Source of the DNA: Bacteriovoracaceae bacterium
GTDB taxonomy: Bacteria > Bdellovibrionota > Bacteriovoracia > Bacteriovoracales > Bacteriovoracaceae
Direction of reading: 5' to 3'
Assembly (NCBI GenBank): GCA_021737405.1
Contig: JAIPEG010000002.1
Coordinates: 124,001 to 188,000 of the forward strand
Length of the DNA: 64,000 nucleotides
Shown here: positions 56,634 through 64,000 of the stretch, one piece after another
Layout: every line of letters starts with the position of its first letter
How positions within the stretch are numbered: position 1 is the stretch's first letter
The notes under the pieces: generated by a model
The model's database searches: none
What the model saw: the letters and a program-made list of their open reading frames with translations, nothing else
Told to the model about the DNA's origin: nothing
Program-made: the position numbers and the translations under genes

Positions 56634-58067
56634 ATGTTTGAAATTTCAAATGATGAGAAAACTACATTTGATCAAGGTGCAAAAATTAAAGTCATTGGTG
56701 TTGGTGGCGGTGGATGTAATGCGGTAAACACTATGATTAAGTCAGGACTATCTGGTGTTGAGTACATTGTTGCTAACACAGATTCACAGGCCCTACTCGC
56801 GAGTCATGCCCCAACGAAAGTACAGTTGGGAACAGAGATCACAAAAGGACTCGGGGCAGGTGCGAATCCAGAAGTAGGAAGAAAAGCCGCTTTGGATGAA
56901 TATGAAAAACTATCAGAAGTTCTTGAAGGCGCTGATATGGTTTTCATCACTGCAGGAATGGGGGGAGGAACTGGTACAGGTGCAGCTCCAGTGATTGCAA
57001 AACTATGTAAAGAGTTAGGTGCTCTTACTGTTGGTGTTGTAACGAAGCCTTTCTTATTTGAAGGGAAAAAGCGTTTTAAACAAGCGGAGCATGGGATTCA
57101 GACATTAGAAGAAAATGTCGATTCACTAATTACTATTCCAAACCAGAGACTGCTCTACATCGCAGGGGATAGCCTTTCATTGGTCGACACTTTTAAAAAG
57201 GCTGACGAGGTTCTTCTAAATGCTGTTAGAGGTATCTCCGATTTAATTAATTACACTGGTCACATTAATGCTGACTTTGCTGATGTGAAAACTGTAATGA
57301 GCGGTAAAGGTCTTGCCTTGATGGGTACAGGAATTGCTACTGGACCAGATCGCGCGATTAAAGCGGCAACAGAAGCGATTAGTTCACCACTTCTAGAAGA
57401 TGTCACAATTGATGGGGCCACAGGCATTATAATAAATATTACAGGTAATGCATCATTAACCATGCATGAAACGAATGAAGCTGTAACCCTAATTATGGAA
57501 GCTGCTGATGAAGATGCAGAGATCATTTTTGGTACAGTAATTGATGACGATATGGAAGAAGACATTAAGGTAACAGTTGTCGCCACAGGTCTTGGTGGAC
57601 TTGAAAGAGTTAAAACATCTCACAATGTAAGAATGTCACCTCAATTAACTCCAACAGAAAGCAGAAGCAATGTAGAAGTTAGAAATGTTCACGAAACCCC
57701 TGTGGTACAGGAGCCCGTTAGAGAGCAATCTCAGCAGAATGATTTTCGCCTAGAGAGAGAAGTTCAAGAAGAAGCACCAGTTTCTCAAGAATACACTCGC
57801 CCTCAAAGAGAGGAGCGACCAACTCACTTAATGGAATCCATTAGAAATGCCGCAACTCAGTACTCTACAGAAACTCAACGTGAGGAAAGAAAAGAAAGTA
57901 ATTGGGAAAATAGTAAAACTACTTCTCGTGCAAAAAGTATTGCGGAGAAATTGGGCTTCATTAACTTTGATGAAGAAGAACTAGACACTCCAACTTACCT
58001 AAGAAAAGAAGAAGATGATTTAAGAAGAGAGAGAGAAGAGGACCGTCCTAGGACGTTAGACCTTTAA
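56634..58067 (+). CDS. ftsZ: Cell division GTPase FtsZ
   Basis: [34 protein letters not shown]-terminal peptide LDTPTYLRK. Confidence 0.98.
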   Translation: MFEISNDEKTTFDQGAKIKVIGVGGGGCNAVNTMIKSGLSGVEYIVANTDSQALLASHAPTKVQLGTEITKGLGAGANPEVGRKAALDEYEKLSEVLEGADMVFITAGMGGGTGTGAAPVIAKLCKELGALTVGVVTKPFLFEGKKRFKQAEHGIQTLEENVDSLITIPNQRLLYIAGDSLSLVDTFKKADEVLLNAVRGISDLINYTGHINADFADVKTVMSGKGLALMGTGIATGPDRAIKAATEAISSPLLEDVTIDGATGIIINITGNASLTMHETNEAVTLIMEAADEDAEIIFGTVIDDDMEEDIKVTVVATGLGGLERVKTSHNVRMSPQLTPTESRSNVEVRNVHETPVVQEPVREQSQQNDFRLEREVQEEAPVSQEYTRPQREERPTHLMESIRNAATQYSTETQREERKESNWENSKTTSRAKSIAEKLGFINFDEEELDTPTYLRKEEDDLRREREEDRPRTLDL

Positions 58068-58088
58068 CTTCTTTCAATTCCCCCAAAC

Positions 58089-58112
58089 AGGCGGTCCTTT
58101 TTTGGGCCGCCT
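58089..58112. terminator. Hairpin terminator between convergent ftsZ and RNase J genes
   Basis: AGGCGGTCC TTTTTT GGGCCGCCT: 9-bp stem (one G-T pair). Confidence 0.7.
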
Positions 58113-58123
58113 TGTTATTTGGG

Positions 58124-59731
58124 TCAGACGATAGATATTGTGACTTTAACAACAGGCTTAATGCCCAAGAGATCAACGAAAAGCTTTCTTGATTTAATTC
58201 GAACCTCTTCAGAAAAGTCCTTGTTTGCCTTATAGTTCTTTTTAGCAATTTGCTCAATATTCTTAACAAAATGGTCTTGTGAATAAGATTTAGGAAAAGA
58301 GATTCCAAGAACATCACATTTAAAATCGAGTAATCCTGCTTTATTTCCAACTACAAATACACTGACAAAACCGCCCTCAGCAATTTTCCTGCGATCTTTA
58401 ATCGATTCTTTAGAAAACTCGACTGCTTTTCCAAGTATTATTTGAGGAGCTTGTTCTTCTCTTTGTTTAATAGAGAGAGACTCGAAATTAAATTCATCAA
58501 AATTCAAAAGCTTAAATGACTTAAGGTTTTTGTGATTTTCTAAGATCCATTTATTGTGGCGCTCAAGAAAAAAGCCTTCACCATGAATGGGTATATAAAC
58601 ATCGGGTAAGAAATTATCAAAAACAACTTTAAGGTCAGACTTACCAGCGTGCCCAGAGGCATGAATAAGATCATCATTTGAAGTAATGATCGCCGTTCCA
58701 AAGCGACTAAGCTCATTAAGACAAAGAGAGATTTTCTTCTCATTTCCAGGTATGGCCTTACTTGAAAGGAGAAAGAGGTCGTTAGAGTTTGGTTTAAAAT
58801 AAGAATCTTGCCCAAAGGCAATTCTTCTAAAAGTACTTCTAAAATCCCCTTGGCAACCACTAACAAGAATTGTGAGCCTGTCATGATTAACATCAACATC
58901 GCCACAGTCGTAAAATCCGTCAACAGAGTCGACAATTCCAACAGCATGTGCCGCTTGCCAATAGTTCTTCATTGACCGGCCATAGAGAACTACTTTTCGA
59001 TTGGCTTTTTTACTTCTTTCATAAATGTTTTTAAGCCGATGTATATTAGAACTAAAGGTCGTTATAAAAACTCTCTGAGAATCTTCTTGTAGATATTTAT
59101 CTAACGAAGGGATTAAGTCGTTTTCAGAATGTGTTTTTTCTTGGCGACTTGTGATGTTCGTAGAGTCGGCCATTAAAACTTTTTTAGAACACTCTTTGCT
59201 CAATTCGTTAAGTTTTTTAAAATCAAAATAGGGCTCGTGTTCGTTCTTGTCATCTACTTTAAAATCACTAATATAAAAAACAGACGTTCCTGTTTTTTGA
59301 TTTTTAAGGAAAATTCCGTATGTGTCAGGGATACTGTGATTTACTTGAATATAACTAACTTCAACATTATTAAGAATAACCGTATCGTGAATTTTTGTGT
59401 TGAGCTTAAAAGACAACTCTCTTGGAAAAAATTCAACTTTGTTTCTAATGAGTTCGGCCGCAAATGGTGGAGCATAGACTTGAACACCTGGAAACTTCTC
59501 AATCAAGTGAGGCAGGGCACCAATATGATCTTCGTGACCATGGGTAATAAAAATGGCCAAAGGTTTATCAAGATTCTCAAAGTTGGGAATGAGATAATTA
59601 ATGGCAAAAGTATCTTCATAGGGAAAGAGAATGCCACAATCAATAATGAAGGATCCTTGGTCTGTAAGAACCTGCATCATATTGCTTCCAATTTGACCAA
59701 GGCCCCCAATGGGACAGATAGAAAAGCTCAT
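58124..59731 (-). CDS. rnj: Ribonuclease J-type metallo-beta-lactamase
   Basis: CPIGGLGQIGSNMM, FITHGHEDHIGALPHL, HASGHAGKSDL, PIHGEGFFLERHN. Confidence 0.88.
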   Translation of the reverse strand: MSFSICPIGGLGQIGSNMMQVLTDQGSFIIDCGILFPYEDTFAINYLIPNFENLDKPLAIFITHGHEDHIGALPHLIEKFPGVQVYAPPFAAELIRNKVEFFPRELSFKLNTKIHDTVILNNVEVSYIQVNHSIPDTYGIFLKNQKTGTSVFYISDFKVDDKNEHEPYFDFKKLNELSKECSKKVLMADSTNITSRQEKTHSENDLIPSLDKYLQEDSQRVFITTFSSNIHRLKNIYERSKKANRKVVLYGRSMKNYWQAAHAVGIVDSVDGFYDCGDVDVNHDRLTILVSGCQGDFRSTFRRIAFGQDSYFKPNSNDLFLLSSKAIPGNEKKISLCLNELSRFGTAIITSNDDLIHASGHAGKSDLKVVFDNFLPDVYIPIHGEGFFLERHNKWILENHKNLKSFKLLNFDEFNFESLSIKQREEQAPQIILGKAVEFSKESIKDRRKIAEGGFVSVFVVGNKAGLLDFKCDVLGISFPKSYSQDHFVKNIEQIAKKNYKANKDFSEEVRIKSRKLFVDLLGIKPVVKVTISIV

Positions 59732-60388
59732 CTAATTAGTACTGTGAGAAAGTGTAGAGAGGGTCTCTCTTTCCCGATTGATGGATTGTAGGTCATTATT
59801 TATTTTAGCAGCTAAGATTTGTGCCGCTACATCAGTCTCCTCACCAACAACAAAGTCGGCAAATTGCTTTTGAGGCTCTAAAAATTTTTGATACATAGGA
59901 CGAACCGTCTCGTAGTATTGATCTATGACAGAGTCTAAACTACGACCTCGTTCCTGAACGTCACGGTTGAGACGTCTCGTGAACCTGATATCGCTATCGA
60001 CATGTAAAAATACTTTAATATCTAGCATGTTTCGAATTTCATTATCAAAAAGAGTAAAGATCCCTTCAAATAGAACAACGCCTGAAGCCTTGGTGGTTTC
60101 AGTCTCTTTGGTTCTGCTAGAGCTTTTAAAGTCGTAGACAGGGCTTTGGACATCAAGTCCTTCTTTAAGGCTAGTTAAATGATTCCTAAGTAGCTCCCAA
60201 TCGAATGCTTCAGGATGATCAAAGTTTGGTTTACCAGATTTTGTGAAGTGTCTCTTTGGCTGGTCAGGTAAATAATAGCTATCCATGTGAAAGAGTGAAA
60301 TGGGCTCTTCAACGAGGTTTATAAGCTTTTTGGCAAAAGTTGTTTTACCAGAGCCCGAGCCACCGGATATACCAATTAATTTAATCAT
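59732..60388 (-). CDS. udk: Uridine kinase (ORF track start 60433; MIKLIGIS start at 60388)
   Basis: IGISGGSGSGKTTFAKKL, HMDSYYLPD, NFDHPEAFDWELL, RRLNRDVQERGRS. Confidence 0.92.
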   Translation of the reverse strand: MIKLIGISGGSGSGKTTFAKKLINLVEEPISLFHMDSYYLPDQPKRHFTKSGKPNFDHPEAFDWELLRNHLTSLKEGLDVQSPVYDFKSSSRTKETETTKASGVVLFEGIFTLFDNEIRNMLDIKVFLHVDSDIRFTRRLNRDVQERGRSLDSVIDQYYETVRPMYQKFLEPQKQFADFVVGEETDVAAQILAAKINNDLQSINRERETLSTLSHSTN

Positions 60389-60535
60389 AAATGCTCCTGA
60401 TTTCTGGTACTTATCCCACAGAATGGGGATCAATAAAAGGGAGACGAATAAAAAGTTAAAATCTTTTCACAGTGACACTTCTTTAAACACTTAATTTGTT
60501 AGATAAGGTGTTGAATTCTTTATATTGGAGACTCT

Positions 60536-61474
60536 GTGGAATATATCTATATTGTTGCTGTGAAAGCAATTGGTGCAAATCTAACTAGTGAAAGCATGGA
60601 TCAGATTGCTTTAGAAAAGTATAAGTCATCTGGAAAAATAGACTTTAACCTAAATGAATCAGCAGTGGATGAAATTCTTGGAAAAGATGCTTATTGTGGT
60701 GGAGATATACCTGAAGAGGTTCTATTGAAACTAGAAGAGGCGATGTCGGAAAAAATAACACCAACTTTTTATTGGGAAGATAAAGAGATGGCCCAGGCAT
60801 TTTCAGAGCATTTGATCAATCTCGGTTGTGAGGTAGAGCAGCGCCAAGAAGAAAAAAGTGACTGGAATGAAAGCTGGAGAGAGAGTTTTTCCGAAATAAT
60901 GGTTACAGATACCCTTAAGGTCGTTCCCTCCTGGGAAATGACAAAAAACATCAAAGAAGAAATTTATATTTATCCTGGCATGGGCTTTGGTACAGGAAAT
61001 CATGAGACAACATATTTATGTCTAAAAATATTCTCTGACATAAAAGACGATCTTGGTGTGGATATTGAATGTTTAGACTTCGGATGTGGCAGTGGAATTT
61101 TGGGAATAGCGGCAATGAAGCAGATCGGTGCTCGCGTTGATTTTGTAGATATAGATAAGGATGCACTAGATAATTGTCTTTCAAATTTAAACTATAATAA
61201 CTACCAGGACTATCGTGAAGATCATGGGCTAATTTTACGAGATAGATTTAACCCAAAATCAAGCTACCCTCTCGTCTTTGCCAATATTCTAGAAAACATA
61301 CTATTAGAAGAATATAAAGTGATTGAACAATCAGTTTCAGAGAAAGGTTTTTTAATTGTCTCTGGTCTATTAAGCGGCCAGGAAATCACAATAACAGAAG
61401 CTTATTCGGGCTTTAAGTTACTCAAAAAAGAACTAAAAGGTGACTGGGTCGCCCTATTGTTTCAAAAGGCATAA
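60536..61474 (+). CDS. prmA: Ribosomal protein L11 methyltransferase
   Basis: YPGMGFGTGNHETTYLCL, CLDFGCGSGILGIAAMKQIGA, VFANILENILLEE. Confidence 0.93.
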   Translation: MEYIYIVAVKAIGANLTSESMDQIALEKYKSSGKIDFNLNESAVDEILGKDAYCGGDIPEEVLLKLEEAMSEKITPTFYWEDKEMAQAFSEHLINLGCEVEQRQEEKSDWNESWRESFSEIMVTDTLKVVPSWEMTKNIKEEIYIYPGMGFGTGNHETTYLCLKIFSDIKDDLGVDIECLDFGCGSGILGIAAMKQIGARVDFVDIDKDALDNCLSNLNYNNYQDYREDHGLILRDRFNPKSSYPLVFANILENILLEEYKVIEQSVSEKGFLIVSGLLSGQEITITEAYSGFKLLKKELKGDWVALLFQKA

Positions 61475-61476
61475 AC

Positions 61477-62172
61477 GTGAATTTTTTTACGACCGAATTA
61501 CTTAGTGAAAACTCCCTATGGCAGGTTGAAGATGACCAATTCCATCACTTTAGAAATGTTTATAGAGGAAAAGAAGGGACACTTGTAAAAGTCTTTGATG
61601 GAGTGGGTACGATTTATTATGGAAGAGTGGAAGAAATAAAAAAAAAGGCATTAGCGATAAAAGTAGAAAAGAAAGAAGTTGTTGCTAAGAATGAAGGGCT
61701 AACATTAATTTTAGGCGTTCCCAAAAAGGAATATCTAGAATCAATTTTAAAATCTTCTATTCAAATTGGTTTAAAAGCGATAATCCTTGTTCAAACCAAG
61801 TACTCACCCTACAAGTTTAAGAACTCAGATCGGATTGAAAAACTTTTTCGAAGCTCTATAACCCAAAGTGAAAACCCTTGGGCACCAGAGCTTGTTCATC
61901 TAGATCAGTTAAATGAAATAGAATCCTTAAAGGGAAGTAAGTGGGTTTTTACAACCGAAATCAATGAACAATTAGGAATTCCAGAGAAGAGGCCGGATTT
62001 TATCTTTATTGGACCAGAGGGTGGCTTTCATAAGGACGAACTTAAAGAGCTAAGTGAAATGAAAGATATGAGCTTTGTTCGCTGTCCGACTCCAATAATG
62101 AAGGCCGAGGTTGCAGTCCCCTATTGTGCCGGTTTTGCTACTCTGGGAGCGCCCGGCGTCAATCCCGTTTAG
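61477..62172 (+). CDS. rsmE: 16S rRNA (uracil-1498-N3)-methyltransferase
   Basis: QFHHFRNVYRGKEG, FIGPEGGFHKDELKEL, GFATLGAPG. Confidence 0.88.
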   Translation: MNFFTTELLSENSLWQVEDDQFHHFRNVYRGKEGTLVKVFDGVGTIYYGRVEEIKKKALAIKVEKKEVVAKNEGLTLILGVPKKEYLESILKSSIQIGLKAIILVQTKYSPYKFKNSDRIEKLFRSSITQSENPWAPELVHLDQLNEIESLKGSKWVFTTEINEQLGIPEKRPDFIFIGPEGGFHKDELKELSEMKDMSFVRCPTPIMKAEVAVPYCAGFATLGAPGVNPV

Positions 62173-62206
62173 TTTACTGCTTTTTCGAAATGTGTCATCA
62201 TGAATT

Positions 62207-62980
62207 ATGACCAATTTTAGGAGACTTATGGAAACCCATCGTAGTGAATCATCAAAGGCCCCAATCACTTTAAACTTAGATGAATTCGATATTGATTCAT
62301 ATGACTTTAAACCAGTTACTAAAGGTCTTGGTTTTCATGATCCATTAGAGAAAGGCACAAAGCCTCGCTCAAGAATGATTCCTAAGGCAGATTCAAAGGA
62401 AACTTTGTTTTCAGGCCATAAGTCTTACAATAAAAAAGTAACAAATCATCTTCAAAACACTCCGACCACTGTCAGTGATCCAAGTCTAATGAGTGGGATT
62501 GATGCACTCTACGGTAAGACGATTAGTGAAAATCCAATGACTCTAACAAAGAAAGAAAAAAATAAAGTGACCCTAAGAGAAGCCAGTTTAGGCGAAATGA
62601 TGGGTTCATATATTATTGATGTATCGATAATAGCCTTTATAACACTGATCCTCTTTGCTAGTTTTTTTGCCTTCGCCTTTAAGATGCTTCAAATTGAAAT
62701 GATTTTAAACTTCCTCACGGTTTCAATGCCATATGTAAGCATAATCGCGGCCCTGATCTACCTTACTTATTTCTCTATCCTTGAGCCTGTTGGAACAATT
62801 GGTAAGAAACTTTTTGGTCTTGGCTGTTATCTATCAGGAACCAAGAAGAGAGCTACAATTAAAAACTCATTTCTAAGGTCGATCATTAGTTTGCTCTCTC
62901 TTCCTTTATTGGGCGTACCAATGATATTTGATTTTCAAGGTAAGCTTTCTGATACTTCTGTGATGAAAAAGAAAAAATGA
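62207..62980 (+). CDS. RDD-family membrane protein
   Basis: [55 protein letters not shown]. Confidence 0.72.
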   Translation: MTNFRRLMETHRSESSKAPITLNLDEFDIDSYDFKPVTKGLGFHDPLEKGTKPRSRMIPKADSKETLFSGHKSYNKKVTNHLQNTPTTVSDPSLMSGIDALYGKTISENPMTLTKKEKNKVTLREASLGEMMGSYIIDVSIIAFITLILFASFFAFAFKMLQIEMILNFLTVSMPYVSIIAALIYLTYFSILEPVGTIGKKLFGLGCYLSGTKKRATIKNSFLRSIISLLSLPLLGVPMIFDFQGKLSDTSVMKKKK

Positions 62981-63432
62981 ATTTAAGTAAAACAACACTT
63001 AAATTCTTAGAAGAAAATAGAGATAAAAGAATTGTATTCACTAACGGTTGTTTCGACATCTTACACACAGGCCATATTACTTATTTATTGGAAGCTCGTG
63101 CTCAGGGCGACCTTCTCTTTATAGGCTTAAATTCTGATGCTTCAGTAAAACGACTTAAGGGTGAAAAAAGACCAATCAATTCTCAAGAAGAACGAAAATA
63201 TATTTTGGAAAATCTAAAGCCTGTTGATTGTGTCGAAGTTTTTGAAGAAGATACACCTTTAGAGCTAATTAAAGCCGTAAACCCCTCTGTCCTTGTAAAA
63301 GGTGGAGACTGGCCAATTGATCAAATCGTAGGCTACGAGCATGTACTGGCCAATGGCGGAGAGGTTAAGAGCCTAATCTTTGTTGATGGCTTTTCAACAA
63401 CTGGAACAATAGAAAAGATATTATCTTCATAA
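62977..63432 (+). CDS. Stand-alone RfaE2-type (HldE C-domain) cytidylyl/adenylyltransferase
   Basis: [61 protein letters not shown]. Confidence 0.9.
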   Translation: MNLSKTTLKFLEENRDKRIVFTNGCFDILHTGHITYLLEARAQGDLLFIGLNSDASVKRLKGEKRPINSQEERKYILENLKPVDCVEVFEEDTPLELIKAVNPSVLVKGGDWPIDQIVGYEHVLANGGEVKSLIFVDGFSTTGTIEKILSS

Positions 63433-63574
63433 GTTAAATCTCTTAGCTTAATCAAAATTATAACTCTTTGAAACTACATGTTACCCGACCGACCAAAACG
63501 GTTAAGTACTTAAAATAATAGGAAAATATTTCCCTTTTCTATTAACTAATTTCCCGACCTCCCGATACTACCAT

Positions 63575-63623
63575 TGCAGCTTGTGGGGAGCTGCATTCTA
63601 AAAACCTCAACATGGTCGTTGAG
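63575..63623 (+). promoter_or_regulatory. Two successive hairpins in the flagellin leader
   Basis: TGCAGCT-TGTGGGG-AGCTGCA (63575-63595) and CTCAAC-ATGGTC-GTTGAG (63606-63623), both perfect stems. Confidence 0.6.
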
Positions 63624-63665
63624 TAAACAGAGCAAGGAGGATTTCTATGTATCGAGGAGATTAGT

Positions 63666-64000
63666 ATGGGTTTAAGAATTGCAACAAATGTTCAGTCATT
63701 AGCAGGTCAGAGAAGTTTAAATCAAGTTAAGAGAGAGCAATCTTCTTCATTAGAAAAACTTGCATCTGGCTCAAGAATAAACAAGGCAGGAGATGATGCT
63801 GCAGGATTGGCGATATCTGAAAAGTTAAAGTCAAATATCCGTGGTGTTAAACAGGCCACTAGAAACGCAGGAGATGGTATTTCTTTGATTCAAACAGCAG
63901 AAGGTGGAATGAATGAGGTAAACAATATCCTTATCCGTCTAAGAGAGCTTTCAGTGCAGGCTGCATCAGATACCATTGGCGATAAGGAGAGAGCTTACTC
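63666..64000 (+). CDS. Flagellin, 5' part (runs off the window)
   Basis: Translated by eye: MGLRIATNVQSLAGQRSLNQVKREQSSSLEKLASGSRINKAGDDAAGLAISEKLKSNIRGVKQATRNAGDGISLIQTAEGGMNEVNNILIRLRELSVQAASDTIGDKERAYS; canonical flagellin N-domain. Confidence 0.96.
   Translation, partial: MGLRIATNVQSLAGQRSLNQVKREQSSSLEKLASGSRINKAGDDAAGLAISEKLKSNIRGVKQATRNAGDGISLIQTAEGGMNEVNNILIRLRELSVQAASDTIGDKERAY

Noticed and set aside
57260-57586. 108-aa ORF antisense to ftsZ
   Set aside because: Shadow ORF; Ser/Ile/Val-rich translation typical of the antisense of a coding strand.
59237-59791. 184-aa plus-strand ORF antisense to RNase J
   Set aside because: Fully antisense to a well-supported gene; no motif or plausible start.
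1-64000. CRISPR array, prophage, transposon or integron
   Set aside because: No regularly spaced direct repeats, transposase, integrase or phage structural genes were seen.

Overview
The window looks like a chromosomal segment of a predatory-type Bdellovibrionota/Bacteriovorax-like bacterium. This assignment is an inference from gene content (MglA/MglB-like pair, flagellin, dcw cluster) and overall composition; it was not tested by any search. From left to right it contains: the F0 part of ATP synthase (atpI-like, atpB, atpE) with a terminator; a Cys/Arg-repeat secreted protein; a riboflavin operon (ribD-ribE-ribBA-ribH); a leftward unit mfd - ppiC-type PPIase - SurA-like - pdxA - uvrA - SpoU methyltransferase; a membrane-arm-only complex I operon (nuoA-H-J-K-L-M-N); a run of seven small, highly hydrophobic, translationally coupled genes and a GYF/TPR protein; four tRNAs (three Ser, one Arg-ACG) with tadA; SRP RNA - dnaX - ybaB - recR - mglB-like - mglA; mtnP; a dcw cluster (rsmH to ftsZ, without mraZ and murG); RNase J, udk, prmA, rsmE, an RDD protein, a RfaE2-type cytidylyltransferase; and the 5' end of a flagellin gene. 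The most interesting signal is at 24284-29574. The seven 'hypothetical membrane protein' ORFs directly after nuoN appear to be a second, strongly diverged and shortened copy of the whole complex I membrane arm, in the same order (A'-H'-J'-K'-L'-M'-N'), with most proton-pumping/quinone residues apparently lost, and coupled to a GYF-TM-TPR protein. A second notable observation is a MurD homologue whose P-loop Lys is replaced by Arg (GSYGRTT) along with loss of other Mur-ligase motifs. All homology calls come from reading the sequence by eye; no database search was run.
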